A DNA stretch of 64,000 nt from Kuafuiihalomonas sp964473255 (GCA_964473255.1 CAYYOT010000009.1:1-64000), one strand, 5' to 3'; shown: positions 45,120 through 54,678, counted from the stretch's first letter. Notes: a model not told the origin generated them from the sequence alone. A program made the numbers and translations.

Positions 45120-47852
45120 TGGACCGACGTCGCGGCGACGCCGCCGGCGAGCGGCGAGCAGTCCCCCGAGACCCAGCGCCCAGGCGACCGCCGGTCGCCG
45201 GCCGTCGGGTGCCACGCACACGCAACCTCCGCTCGAGCTCTCCGAGACCTCACACGCGTCGCCCACGCCGTCGCCGTCCTCGTCCGCCTGGTCGGGGTTG
45301 GAAAGGCGGGGGCAGTTGTCCACGTCCGAACACGCTCCGTCCTGATCCGCGTCGTCGAGCGGGTCGGCGGGGCACACATCGCACGCGTCGCCCACGCCGT
45401 CGCCGTCTCCGTCGTCTTGGTCGGGATTCGGGTGCTGCGGGCAGTTGTCGGTGGGCTCGCAGACCGTGTCGGCGTCTTGGTCGTTCCCCGCGTGAGCAGG
45501 GCAGACGTCGCACGCATCGCCGAGCCGGTCGCCGTCGGCATCGACCTGGTCGACGTTGGCCAGGGCGAGACAGTTGTCCACGTCGTCGCAGACGTCGTCG
45601 TCATCGGCGTCGTTGTCGGGGTCGAGCGGACAGGCATCGCAGACGTCGCCCGTCCCGTCGCCGTCGGTATCGGCTTGGTCGGCGTTGCTGATGAGAGGAC
45701 AGTTGTCGAGGTTCGCACAGCGTCCGTCACCATCGCCGTCGTTTTCGGCATCCAGGGCACACGCATCGCAGGCGTCCCCCATGCCATCGTCGTCCGCATC
45801 CAGTTGCGCACGATCGGCGACGCTCGGGCAACGGTCGACGTCCCCGCAGATCCCATCCGCATCGGCATCATCCGCGGCGTCGAGCGGGCAGATGTCGCAC
45901 GCGTCACCGACGCCGTCGCCATCGGCATCCTGCTGGCTCGGGTTCGCCAAGACGGGGCAGTTGTCGACGTCCCCGCAGACCCCGTCGTCATCGATGTCGT
46001 CTTCGGGGTCGGCTGGACAGGCGTCGCACGCGTCGCCCGCGCCGTCGCCGTCCCCGTCAGCCTGGTCGAGGTTGGCGGCGAACGGACAGTTGTCGACGTC
46101 GCCGCAGACGGTGTCGGCATCCTCGTCGTCTCGGGCATCCAGGGGGCAGGGATCGCAGCGGTCGCCGGCTCCATCTTTGTCTGCGTCGGCTTGGCCTGGA
46201 TTGGCCGTCGTCCGGCAGTTGTCGACATCGCCGCAGACCGTGTCCTCGTCGACGTCGTTGTCCGGGTCGGCGGGACAGATGTCGCAGACGTCGCCGAGCG
46301 TATCTGCATCGCCGTCGGCCTGGTCCGGGTTGGCATCCGCGGGGCAGTTGTCGACGTCGCCGCAGGCACCGTCTGCATCGACGTCATTGTCGGGATCGAG
46401 GGGACACGCATCGCAGGCATCGCCCACCTGATCATCATCTCCGTCGGCCTGCCCTGGATTGGCGTCGGCGGGGCAGTTGTCTTCGGCGTCGATGACGCCA
46501 TCGCCATCGGTGTCGGGAGCGGCGACGCCGAGCGCTTCCTCACAGTCGAGGCGGGGATGCGTGCGCTGGCTGCGCCCGTCGGTCACCGTCGTGCGAGTCG
46601 AGGCGAGCGAGTGCTCGAGATCGCCGGCCGAGATCGACGGGTTGGCCTCCTTGAGGAGGGCGGCGCAGCCGGCCACCGAGGGACTCGCCATGGAGGTTCC
46701 GTGAAACGTGACCGAGCCTCCTCCGCGCTTGGCTGCGGTGATGGCCGAGCCGGGAGCCAGCAGATCGAGAGCCGGGCTGTCGTTGCTGTAGCAGGCGATC
46801 CGGTCGGCGGCAGTCGTCGAGTCCGAGCAGCTGCTGAAGGAGACCTGTCCGAGGTTGCCGTCGTAGGTCGATCCGACCGCAACCACGTCATCGATGCAGG
46901 CCGGTGCACCGATCCCGGTAGCGTCGGCGTCGTTGCCGGAGGACGCGACGACGATCGTGTCCAGGGCTCGCAGGTTTTGAACGGCGGTCGCCAGCGCCTG
47001 GGTGGCGGCGTTGAAGTTGTCGCAGGTGTTGGCAAAGCGGGTGAACGTGCCCAGGCTGAGATTCACGACGTCGACGTCGACGGTCGTGGTGGTGGCGATC
47101 CAGTCGAGACCGGCCACGATGTCCGAAGTGCAGCAAAAACTTCCGCTGCTTCCGATCACGCGAATGGCCACGAGGTCGGCTTCGGGCGCGAAGCCCTCGG
47201 GCGCGACCGTTCCGTCGCCGGTGACGATGCCGGCGACGTGCGTGCCGTGGCCGTTCGCGTCCGCGGCCGAGCCTTTCCCCGACTGGGTGGTCGTGCCGTC
47301 GGGACAGCAGCCGCTTCCGGTCGAGCAGAAGCACTCTTCGGCGACGAGGCTCGATGAAAGGTCCGGGTGGTTCGCATCCACGCCGGTATCGATCACCGCC
47401 ACCGTGGTGCCGGTTCCGTCGTAGCCGCTGGTGTGAACATCGTCGACGTGAGTGACGATGGTCGACTGATTCAGATGGACGCGTCCGCCCTCGTCGAGGT
47501 CGAGGCGTCGTACGAGCGGATGCTGTTCGAGTCGGCTCACACCCTCCGCCGAGACGGTCAGCGCAAGCGCCGGCACCAGGCCGAACCGGCGGTTTAGCTC
47601 GAACCGGGTTTCGGCGAGCGCCAGGAGGACTTCATCGGCGGCGGCGCGGATCAGGACGGCGCGCCGTTCACGTCCTTCCCTTGAGCGGGTTGGCTCGGAC
47701 GGGCCCGCATCGAAGAGCACCACGATGCGCGCCGAGCCGTGACGCTCGATTTCGACGTCGATGGCCGAAAGGCTGCTCGTGGCCATCGCTCTCGGCGAGA
47801 GTGCGAGCGCCAGAGCCCACACCGCCAGCGGGACGCCTCGTTTCGTGAACAC
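45102..47852 (-). CDS. Secreted subtilisin-like S8 protease with TSP3 repeats and MYXO-CTERM-like tail
   Basis: A 916-residue exported protease. After the signal peptide (GTG start 47852, cleavage near AMA) comes a propeptide-like region. The S8 catalytic domain has D155 (VIDTGVDANHPDL), H202 (NGHGTHVAGI) and S387 (HGTSMASPSVAG). Ten thrombospondin-type-3-like calcium-binding units follow, each opening DNCP/DRCP and closing DACD.CP. The end is GGCVCVAPDG, a hydrophobic segment, then six consecutive Arg. This end is of the MYXO-CTERM kind, expected to be processed by a rhombosortase/myxosortase-type enzyme and lipid-anchored. The protein faces away from the decaheme gene. Confidence 0.9.
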   Translation of the reverse strand: MFTKRGVPLAVWALALALSPRAMATSSLSAIDVEIERHGSARIVVLFDAGPSEPTRSREGRERRAVLIRAAADEVLLALAETRFELNRRFGLVPALALTVSAEGVSRLEQHPLVRRLDLDEGGRVHLNQSTIVTHVDDVHTSGYDGTGTTVAVIDTGVDANHPDLSSSLVAEECFCSTGSGCCPDGTTTQSGKGSAADANGHGTHVAGIVTGDGTVAPEGFAPEADLVAIRVIGSSGSFCCTSDIVAGLDWIATTTTVDVDVVNLSLGTFTRFANTCDNFNAATQALATAVQNLRALDTIVVASSGNDADATGIGAPACIDDVVAVGSTYDGNLGQVSFSSCSDSTTAADRIACYSNDSPALDLLAPGSAITAAKRGGGSVTFHGTSMASPSVAGCAALLKEANPSISAGDLEHSLASTRTTVTDGRSQRTHPRLDCEEALGVAAPDTDGDGVIDAEDNCPADANPGQADGDDDQVGDACDACPLDPDNDVDADGACGDVDNCPADANPDQADGDADTLGDVCDICPADPDNDVDEDTVCGDVDNCRTTANPGQADADKDGAGDRCDPCPLDARDDEDADTVCGDVDNCPFAANLDQADGDGDGAGDACDACPADPEDDIDDDGVCGDVDNCPVLANPSQQDADGDGVGDACDICPLDAADDADADGICGDVDRCPSVADRAQLDADDDGMGDACDACALDAENDGDGDGRCANLDNCPLISNADQADTDGDGTGDVCDACPLDPDNDADDDDVCDDVDNCLALANVDQVDADGDRLGDACDVCPAHAGNDQDADTVCEPTDNCPQHPNPDQDDGDGDGVGDACDVCPADPLDDADQDGACSDVDNCPRLSNPDQADEDGDGVGDACEVSESSSGGCVCVAPDGRRPAVAWALGLGGLLAARRRRRRDVGPSAGGR
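45240..46520. repeat. Array of ten TSP3-type coding repeats
   Basis: Ten in-frame units of about 126 bp encode Asp-rich calcium-binding loops in the secreted protease. They are similar but not identical, so recombination between units could change the copy number. The array also produces a long spurious open frame on the plus strand. Confidence 0.85.
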
Positions 47853-47951
47853 GACGCGCGCACCGTACGCGGCCTTCCGAGTGCGCGGGTAAGGTCTCAG
47901 GGAGGTCTTAACCCTACATGCGCGAACAGATCGGCACCAGAATCGGCCGAG

Positions 47952-47982
47952 TTGAGAACGGATCTCAATATGCAACGATAAT
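47952..47982 (+). promoter_or_regulatory. Possible promoter of the decaheme lipoprotein gene
   Basis: TTGAGA (47952-47957) and GATAAT (47977-47982) are separated by 19 bp in an AT-richer stretch about 110 bp upstream of the start at 48095. The spacing is longer than ideal, so this is a weak prediction. Confidence 0.3.
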
Positions 47983-48094
47983 GATGCGCTTAGTTGGAAA
48001 AATCTACCAGGAACCCCAATGCCGCGGTTTTTTTGGCGTTCTGACTGGAGTAGGGTGCGGACCGCATCGGGGTCGATGCTCGAAAGGGGAAATA

Positions 48095-51076
48095 ATGCGC
48101 ATCATATCCAAGAGGGATCGACGCGGATCGGGCGGTTCGAGGTGGGGGATCTTTCTCGTCGTCCCCGGCCTTCTGCTCGCCGGCTGTGACGACAGCGACG
48201 ACAACGGTGGCAACGGCGGGACGCCGGAGCCCGCCGTCTCGGTCTCGGGCTCCACGAACGGCATGGAGGTCGGCGACACCCAGCAGCTGAGCGCCAGCAC
48301 CGCCAACGGCAGCGACAGCTCCTACGCGTGGTCATCCGAGAGTGAGAGCGTTGCGACCGTCGACGACAGCGGTCTGGTGACCGCCGGGGGCGTCGGCGAG
48401 ACGATCATCGTTGCTCAGGGCAGCGATACCGGTGCGCAGGGTCAATACGTCATCGTGGTGACGGCTCCGGGTACCGGACCCTCGCCGTCGGTCAGCATTG
48501 CTGGCGCCAACTCGGTCGAGCTCGGAAGCACGCTCGCTCTGACCGCATCGACCCAGGACGGCACGGATACGAGCTACAGCTGGGCGAGCAACGACGATGC
48601 CGTTGCGACGGTCGACAGCTCGGGCAACGTGACCCCGGTAGCCGTCGGTGAAACGCAGATCACGGCGACCGGTGCCGATACCGGTGCCGTCGGAACGCAC
48701 GCGGTCGTCGTCATCGATCCGAGTGCCGGCGCCACGCCGTTCATCACGGTCACCGGCAACTTTTCCATTCAGATCCTCGAGCCGAGCCAGCTGACGGCAA
48801 CGACGAACAACGGAACCGACGCTGGTTACACTTGGGCCTCCGACGATGAAAACGTGGCTCAAGTCGACGACACTGGCCTGGTGACGGGTGTCGGTCCCGG
48901 CTCGGCCAGCATCACCGCGACCGGCAACGATAGCGGGGCGGTCGGTACCATCGGGATGGTCGTCAACATCGAGGTCCCCGCCTACGACATGTGGATCGGG
49001 TCCGGTCACGCCGACCGTGAAGCCGAGGCGTTTCGCCACTGGGACGAAGACGGTGAGATTCCGGAGAACTGCGCGCGCTGTCACAGCACGTTCGGCTACC
49101 AGGACTACCTGGGAGCGGACGGCTCCGAGTTCGAGGTCGTGAATCAGCCGGCCGCGCTGGGCACGGTCGTCGAGTGCACGGCATGCCACAACTCGGTGAC
49201 GCCGACGCTGGACACGGTGCTGTTCCCCTCCGGCGTCCGCATCAATAACGCGGGGGCCGAGGCTCGCTGCATGACCTGCCATCAGGGACGTGAGTCGACG
49301 GATTCGGTCGACATGTCGATCAACGATGCCAACGGAGGAGCCGGCGTGGGTGACGACGAAGTCTCCGCCGATCTCGGCTTCAAGAATGTCCACTACTACG
49401 CGGCGGGCGCGACCCTGTTCGCCGGACAAGTCCGCGGTGGATACCAGTACGAGGGCCAGGTGTACGACTGGCGTTTCCGCCACGTCTCGGGCGCCGACCG
49501 CTGCCAGGGCTGCCACAATCCGCACAGCCTGGAGCTGAAGTTCGACGCTTGCGAAACCTGCCACGATGGTGCCACCACCGCCGAAGCGATGCGCGACATC
49601 CGTCAGGTGGCTTCGCGCAACCAAGACTACGACGGCGACGGCAATCTCGACGAAGGCTTGTTCTTCGAGATCTATGGCACCACGCCGAACGCGACGGGCA
49701 CCGACGGTCTCCTGCCCATCCTGCTCGACGTCATCCAGCGCTATCCGGGCGAGCAGAACCCGGCGCTGGGCGACATCTGCTACGGCGACGGCTATCCGTA
49801 TTTCTTCAAAGACAACAACAGCAACGGGGTGTGTGACCCGGACGAGATCAGCTTCCCGAATCAGTATGACCAGTGGACGCCGCGCTTGTTGCGGGCCGCC
49901 TACAACTACCAGAATGCGAACCGGGACCCGGGGTCCTACGCCCACAACGGCAAGTACGTCATCCAGCTACTGTACGACTCGATCCTCGACGTGAACTCGG
50001 TACTCGGTGAGGGTGGCATCAATACCAACGATCTGGTTCGCAACGACCAGGGCCACTTCAACGGCGCCGGCGAAGCTGCCCGACACTGGGACGACGATTC
50101 CGAAGTGAGCAGCCGCTGCTCGCAGTGCCATGGCGGCTCCGACGGGTTCCGGTTCTTCCTGGAGTTCGGGGCCACGGCCGACGTCGAGCAGGCGAACGGA
50201 CTCGACTGCGAGGTCTGCCACGAGGATCTGACGCAAGATCCGCCGACCTTGATCGTGGTCGACTCGGTGACGCTGCCCAGCGGCGAGTCTTTCACCGACG
50301 TGTTCGACGACGACGGCGACGGAACCAGCAGCTCCAACATGTGCGGTACGTGTCATCAAGGCCGGACGTCGGGGGTCGATGTCGAAGATGCGATCGCCGA
50401 TACCTCGACGGGGACTCCGATCGTCGGCCAACGCTTCATCAACGTGCACTACAAGCCGGCTTACGCCACGCGGGTCGGTGGTGATGGCAAGCTCGGGGTG
50501 GAGTACGCCGGACAGACGTACGCGGGCGTGTTCAACCACTCCTCCGTGGCACCCGGAAACGAGTGTGCATACTGTCACCAGCCGCAGGGCAACAACCATT
50601 CGTTCCACGTCTCGGATATCGCCATGGCCAGCTGCAACGGCTGCCACCCAGGTTCGGGCGCCGACATCACCGTCATCAAGGCCGCTCGGCGCAATGGTGT
50701 GGACTATGACGGTGACCAGACGGTCGAGAGTCTGCCCGACGAGCTCGCGGGTATGGCGGCGACGATGTTCGCCGCCCTGCAGGCTTCGGCGTCGGCTTCG
50801 GCCAGTGGACCGATCTGCTACGCCGACCGGTTCCCGTATTTCTTCCAGGACACGAACGACAATGGGACATGCGAGGACGACGAGACCTCGCGATACTCGG
50901 ACTTCACGCCCGAGGTCCTCCGCGGCTCGTTCAACTATCAGCTGTCGCAGGTGGAAGGCGGCGCGTGGGCGCACAACTTCGACTACATCGGGCAGCTGCT
51001 CTACGACAGCACCGTCGACCTCGCGGGCGATGGCCAGGGCATGGTCCGCCCCGGCGACGAAGACGATAACGGCTAG
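48095..51076 (+). CDS. Decaheme c-type cytochrome lipoprotein with three Big2 domains
   Basis: A 993-residue lipoprotein (lipobox LLAGCDD). Residues about 45-300 hold three Big2-type Ig-like domains (each with a W-S/A-S-ES/DD-ATVD-x-SGLVT core). The rest contains ten CxxCH heme sites: CARCH, CTACH, CMTCH, CQGCH and CETCH, then CSQCH, CEVCH, CGTCH, CAYCH and CNGCH. The two sets of five share the same order of landmarks (GH...EAxRHWDxDxE, FKNVHYY/FINVHYK, ICYGDGYPYFF/ICYADRFPYFF), so the protein is an internal duplication of a pentaheme unit. It is exported and would move electrons at or outside the outer membrane. An AAGGGGA site precedes the ATG. Confidence 0.9.
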   Translation: MRIISKRDRRGSGGSRWGIFLVVPGLLLAGCDDSDDNGGNGGTPEPAVSVSGSTNGMEVGDTQQLSASTANGSDSSYAWSSESESVATVDDSGLVTAGGVGETIIVAQGSDTGAQGQYVIVVTAPGTGPSPSVSIAGANSVELGSTLALTASTQDGTDTSYSWASNDDAVATVDSSGNVTPVAVGETQITATGADTGAVGTHAVVVIDPSAGATPFITVTGNFSIQILEPSQLTATTNNGTDAGYTWASDDENVAQVDDTGLVTGVGPGSASITATGNDSGAVGTIGMVVNIEVPAYDMWIGSGHADREAEAFRHWDEDGEIPENCARCHSTFGYQDYLGADGSEFEVVNQPAALGTVVECTACHNSVTPTLDTVLFPSGVRINNAGAEARCMTCHQGRESTDSVDMSINDANGGAGVGDDEVSADLGFKNVHYYAAGATLFAGQVRGGYQYEGQVYDWRFRHVSGADRCQGCHNPHSLELKFDACETCHDGATTAEAMRDIRQVASRNQDYDGDGNLDEGLFFEIYGTTPNATGTDGLLPILLDVIQRYPGEQNPALGDICYGDGYPYFFKDNNSNGVCDPDEISFPNQYDQWTPRLLRAAYNYQNANRDPGSYAHNGKYVIQLLYDSILDVNSVLGEGGINTNDLVRNDQGHFNGAGEAARHWDDDSEVSSRCSQCHGGSDGFRFFLEFGATADVEQANGLDCEVCHEDLTQDPPTLIVVDSVTLPSGESFTDVFDDDGDGTSSSNMCGTCHQGRTSGVDVEDAIADTSTGTPIVGQRFINVHYKPAYATRVGGDGKLGVEYAGQTYAGVFNHSSVAPGNECAYCHQPQGNNHSFHVSDIAMASCNGCHPGSGADITVIKAARRNGVDYDGDQTVESLPDELAGMAATMFAALQASASASASGPICYADRFPYFFQDTNDNGTCEDDETSRYSDFTPEVLRGSFNYQLSQVEGGAWAHNFDYIGQLLYDSTVDLAGDGQGMVRPGDEDDNG

Positions 51077-51090
51077 TTTCTCGCGCTCGG

Positions 51091-51119
51091 GGCTTCGGGT
51101 CGCTCGTCGACCCGAAGCC
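51091..51119. terminator. Bidirectional hairpin terminator
   Basis: A perfect 12-bp stem (51091-51102 with 51108-51119) and a five-base loop fill the 43 bp between the stops of the decaheme gene and the convergent DUF2147 gene. No T-run is seen on either side. Confidence 0.7.
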
Positions 51120-51587
51120 TCACTCCTTCAGCATCCCCGTCCTCGGATATTCGCCCGCTTTGACGCGGGCCATCGTCTCCGTCCGTCCGAAGAGACTGAT
51201 GCCCACGTAACCTCTCAGCTTGAGCACGTCGGGCCCATCCATCTTCATCCAGCCGGCGTAGGTCTTGCCGTCGTCGGGGGCGTACACTTCACCGTCGACG
51301 TACTTGTCTTTCCCGTTGAAGCGAAACCGAAAGACGTACTCGAGGCCCAGCAGGGGGCGCTCACGGAGCTTGGGGTCGGGATTCTCGTCGTCCGTGGCTC
51401 CGAAGTCTTCCACCCAGATGAGCTTTCCGAAGTACCGATCGTCCTTCTTGTAAAAGCGCGTGATGGCGTCCTTCTTCTGCGTCCAGTAGTCGCCGAGGAC
51501 GGCGTCGGGAGCATTCGCGGCGCTGCTCGTCCCCAGGGGGGCGGCCAAGACGCTCAGGGCGGCCAGAGTCGATGGGACCCTTCGCAT
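51120..51587 (-). CDS. DUF2147 exported protein
   Basis: A 155-residue protein with a signal peptide (cleavage near SSAA) and a DUF2147 domain (GDYWTQKKDAITRFYKKDDRYFGKL near the start; GKTYAGWMKMDGPDVLKLRGYVGISLFGRTETMARV at the end). The family is periplasmic and of unknown function. The start is ATG 51587; in-frame sequence upstream of it is not plausible. It follows the DUF952 gene on the same strand with a 14-bp gap. Confidence 0.85.
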   Translation of the reverse strand: MRRVPSTLAALSVLAAPLGTSSAANAPDAVLGDYWTQKKDAITRFYKKDDRYFGKLIWVEDFGATDDENPDPKLRERPLLGLEYVFRFRFNGKDKYVDGEVYAPDDGKTYAGWMKMDGPDVLKLRGYVGISLFGRTETMARVKAGEYPRTGMLKE

Positions 51588-51601
51588 GGTGATCACCGGT
51601 C

Positions 51602-51892
51602 CTAGTCGGCTTTCGACGGTTTGCGGATACGAATCTCGGCCACCGCCGAGCCGGGGATGACGTCGTAGTAGTGAGGAAATGCGCCGTGGCCGTACGTGTC
51701 TTCGAAGCGGAGCTTTTCGGCTTCGAGGGATGATCGGTCGACCCACGCCTCGACGACCTCGGTGGTCGCGAAGAAGCGAGCGATCACGGCTTCGACCTGG
51801 TCCTCGGTACAGAGGTGAATGAAGCCCTCTGGCCCGGGCTCGATGCCCGACTGGCCCACGTCGGGGTTGGTGCAGAGATGAATGAGTTTCAC
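51602..51892 (-). CDS. DUF952 family protein
   Basis: A 96-residue cytoplasmic protein containing GFIHLCTEDQVEAVIARFF, SLEAEKLRFED and FPHYYDVIPGSAVAEIR, which are typical of DUF952. The full family length is present. The family has an ADP-ribosyltransferase-like fold, but its function is unknown. It probably belongs to the aldo/keto reductase - DUF952 - DUF2147 run of minus-strand genes. Confidence 0.88.
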   Translation of the reverse strand: MKLIHLCTNPDVGQSGIEPGPEGFIHLCTEDQVEAVIARFFATTEVVEAWVDRSSLEAEKLRFEDTYGHGAFPHYYDVIPGSAVAEIRIRKPSKAD

Positions 51893-51934
51893 GACGCGCC
51901 CTCGTACCGACAGCCCACGCCGTCCGTCCAGCGA

Positions 51935-52807
51935 TCAGATCAGCGGTACCCATGCGGCGCCGACGGCCCCCCAGCGGGCCTCCAGTGCCCCGACGACGTC
52001 GGCTTCGAGGGGACCGCGCTCGACCGACCGGACCGCGGCCTTCAGCCGTTCGAGTCGGCGCGTACCCACGAGCGCGCAATCGATCCCGGCGTGAAACGTC
52101 GCCCAGCGGATGAAGACGTCGGCGGGATCGTCGCCCAGATCCAGGCCGAGAGCCTTCCAGCGCCGCCAGTTCTCCCGACGGTCGTCGGTGGTTGGCTCGG
52201 CTGCCGACGACCAAGGAGCGTTGGCCAGGACGCGTTTGCCTAGCCGTCCCCAGCCTTGAACCCGGGCCCGTTCGAGCCGGGGACGGTTGTTGCGGTCCAC
52301 CAAGGAGACCGTCGCTTGGATGGACCGAAAAACGGAGTGGTCCAGCGCGACATCCAGGTCGACCCCGTCCCCGGAATAGGCCGGTACCCGGAGCGACTCG
52401 CCTTCGGCCGCGGCGGCGAGAGCCTCGATGACCTCGCCACCAGTCAAAGTGGAGGCCGGACACGAATGCAGGTGGACGAGGTCGAGCTGGTCCCGGCGCA
52501 AACGCCGCCGGGCCTGGTCGATGCCGCAGGTGATCGCGGTCCCCGTCCAATCGGCGACACCTTCCACCCCGTATCCGACCTTCGTGGAGACGAGCATCTC
52601 GCGGCCGAGGCCAGCGCGACCGATCCTCGCCTCGGACGTACCGTAGCTGGGAGCGGTGTCGACGAGGTTGATCCCCAGGTCGAGCGCGCCCCGGAGGAGT
52701 CGCTCGACCTCCCCGTCGGTGAGCTTCGGGTCGCCGAGCATCCCGCCCCCCAGCCCCAGCCGAGAAACCTCGAGGCCCGTCGTGCCCAGTGGCTCGCGTT
52801 CCATCAT
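51935..52807 (-). CDS. Aldo/keto reductase
   Basis: A 290-residue NADPH-dependent reductase of the AKR superfamily. The catalytic set is visible: Asp and Tyr in LVDTAPSYGTSE, Lys in VSTKVG, His in LVHLHSC. The N-terminal LGTTGLEVSRLGLGGG is standard. The C-terminal ALVGTRRLERL matches the cofactor phosphate site. The substrate is unknown. Two consecutive ATGs open the frame. It starts eight bases from the end of the hypothetical lipoprotein gene upstream on the same strand. Confidence 0.88.
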   Translation of the reverse strand: MMEREPLGTTGLEVSRLGLGGGMLGDPKLTDGEVERLLRGALDLGINLVDTAPSYGTSEARIGRAGLGREMLVSTKVGYGVEGVADWTGTAITCGIDQARRRLRRDQLDLVHLHSCPASTLTGGEVIEALAAAAEGESLRVPAYSGDGVDLDVALDHSVFRSIQATVSLVDRNNRPRLERARVQGWGRLGKRVLANAPWSSAAEPTTDDRRENWRRWKALGLDLGDDPADVFIRWATFHAGIDCALVGTRRLERLKAAVRSVERGPLEADVVGALEARWGAVGAAWVPLI

Positions 52808-52814
52808 GACCGCC

Positions 52815-53456
52815 TCATAGGGGGCACGAGCTCAAGACCTCGGAATCCGGGTGGCGAATGGCCAGGCCGTTCGGTGCCTGGTGCACCGTCGGGATCTGAA
52901 GCGGACCGACCGACTCGTAGCGCTCCCAGGTGGCGCCCCCATCCCGACCTCCCTGCAGGCTGTACCGCCACTCAGAGACCAGTTTCGTGTCCGGGTCGAT
53001 GGTGAACCAGTATTGATCCCCCGGGGTGAGCCCGACGGTTTCGAACCAAACGTGGAGCTCGCCGTCTCGCGTGATCTCGCGCTGTACGCCGGGGTCCAGC
53101 AGCTTGGCCGGTGCGAAGAGCCAGTACGTATCGTTCACCCAGGCCGCGTAGGCGTCCTGTTCGATCGGAGCTTCGTGCTCGCCGAACAGATCGATGGTGG
53201 TGGTCACGCCTTCGACCGTCACCGATGCCACCCCGGCCTGCGGACACCACACGTGGGCGCGGTCGAGCTTCACGATGCCCTCCGACTCCACCACGAATCG
53301 AAAGCGAATGGCGGCCACGGAATACGGGTTGCCCGCGGCCTCTTTCACGGCACGGGCCATTCGCTCCGCTTCGTTGGCCGGCGCCTCGGTCGGAGCCGAT
53401 CCCGCGGAGGCACAGGCGCTGACGGCGGTCGCCGCCACAAACCACACGGACTTCAT
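52815..53456 (-). CDS. Predicted lipoprotein of unknown function
   Basis: A 213-residue exported protein with a short signal and lipobox (AVSACAS). The mature domain (IRFRFVVESEGIVKLDRAHVWC, WFTIDPDTKLVSEWRYSLQGG) resembles the LolA/DUF6503-like two-faced beta fold in style, but this is only an impression. It has two Cys residues besides the lipobox. It is divergent from the glycosyltransferase gene. Confidence 0.65.
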   Translation of the reverse strand: MKSVWFVAATAVSACASAGSAPTEAPANEAERMARAVKEAAGNPYSVAAIRFRFVVESEGIVKLDRAHVWCPQAGVASVTVEGVTTTIDLFGEHEAPIEQDAYAAWVNDTYWLFAPAKLLDPGVQREITRDGELHVWFETVGLTPGDQYWFTIDPDTKLVSEWRYSLQGGRDGGATWERYESVGPLQIPTVHQAPNGLAIRHPDSEVLSSCPL

Positions 53457-53556
53457 GATCGGTCCCTGCCGCGAAATCCCGTCTCTCGCAACGGGAGGCG
53501 AGGGTGTGGCGGGAACCGGCGTGGGCGGACCCGAGCGCTCCTGGTATCTACGGGGC

Positions 53557-54678
53557 GTGCTGCGGGTGGCCCACGTCGTGATGCCGCGTCCGGACGAGCG
53601 CCGCCCGGTCCTCGAATACGCGTGGGCCGCGACGCGGTATCTTCACCAAGCGGACGTCGAAGTGCGGACTGTGGTCCCGCTTCCGGCCTCGACCGCTCGC
53701 GGCCTCCAGAACGTGGCTCGGCGCTTCAAGGGCGCCGCACCCTGGCCCCGTACCCTCGAATCGGCCGTGAAGGCGCTTCGGCCTCGGCCGGAGGTCCTGT
53801 CCTACGTGCCGCTGGTCGGAGCGTCGCTCGATGCGGCGGCCGACGCGGCGGCCCGAGACATCGGTGCATGGGCCGACGTCTGGATCGGCTCGATCCTGGA
53901 CGAAGCGGGGTACGTGGCCGTCCGCGCGGCTCGCACCTGTGGCGCTCGATCCGTCGCCGTCGCGCACGGGACCGATGCCCGCGCCGCGGCCGGAGCGTCG
54001 AGGGCGCCGGCTGCCGAGCGGAGTCGCTGGACGCTCGAGCACGCCGGCCGCGTGATCGCCGTCTCGTCCCAGCTCCAGGAGACTGTCTCGACACTCCGGC
54101 GGGACGCCGTGGTCCTCCCTTTCACCGTCTTCGCCGCCGACTTCCCTTTTCTGCCCCGGCTCCCGTCATCGCCGACCCGGCTCCTCTTCGTGGGGCGTCG
54201 GACACGGGCCAAGGGGCTCGACGTGCTCCTTTCGGCGAGGAACCACGCCATGCGATTCGAGCTGACCATCGTCGGCGCCCCTGGCGACGTCGACGTGCCG
54301 CCGGACTTGGGCCGCGTCGTCGGGGAGGTGGCTCAGGATGCGCTCCCGGCGATCTATGAAGGGAGTCACGGTCTCGTCCTGCCCAGCCGGGCGGAAGGCC
54401 TCGGGAACGTCCTCGTCGAGTCCATGCTGACCGGTCGGCCGGTCCTGGCGGCCGCGGTGGGCGGTGTGATCGATGTCGTCACACCCGAGGCCGGCGTCTT
54501 GGTCACGGGGCACGACCCGTGGGTGTGGAGCCGGGCGCTCGACGGCTTCGTGGATGCGATCGCCGCCGAGCGCTTCGACCCGGCGGTCATTCGCCGCGCG
54601 GCCGAGCCCTTCACGTGGGAGGCCCAAGGACCCAGACTGCTCGATGTACTCGCCTCGAAGAAGATGACCGGCCGCTAG
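53557..54678 (+). CDS. Glycosyltransferase, GT4-like
   Basis: A 373-residue GT-B-fold enzyme. The N-terminal half contains VLEYAWAATRYLHQ and VAVAHGTDARAAA; the C-terminal half has LLFVGRRTRAKGLDVLL, the donor-binding block (EGSHGLVLPSRAEGLGNVLVESMLTGRPVLA) and FDPAVIRRAAEPFTWE. It should transfer a sugar from a nucleotide donor to a cell-surface glycan or lipid. The GTG start is the one that leaves the normal beta strand at the N-terminus; upstream in-frame sequence belongs to the opposite-strand lipoprotein. Confidence 0.82.
   Translation: MLRVAHVVMPRPDERRPVLEYAWAATRYLHQADVEVRTVVPLPASTARGLQNVARRFKGAAPWPRTLESAVKALRPRPEVLSYVPLVGASLDAAADAAARDIGAWADVWIGSILDEAGYVAVRAARTCGARSVAVAHGTDARAAAGASRAPAAERSRWTLEHAGRVIAVSSQLQETVSTLRRDAVVLPFTVFAADFPFLPRLPSSPTRLLFVGRRTRAKGLDVLLSARNHAMRFELTIVGAPGDVDVPPDLGRVVGEVAQDALPAIYEGSHGLVLPSRAEGLGNVLVESMLTGRPVLAAAVGGVIDVVTPEAGVLVTGHDPWVWSRALDGFVDAIAAERFDPAVIRRAAEPFTWEAQGPRLLDVLASKKMTGR

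Noticed and set aside
45417..47357. A 646-residue open frame on the plus strand opposite the protease
   Set aside because: It is the mirror of the TSP3 repeat array; its Val/Asp/Ile-rich periodic composition comes from the repeats, and it lacks a ribosome site and known domains.
48332..49945. A 537-residue minus-strand frame inside the decaheme gene
   Set aside because: Val/Arg-rich shadow frame; the plus strand encodes ten CxxCH motifs.
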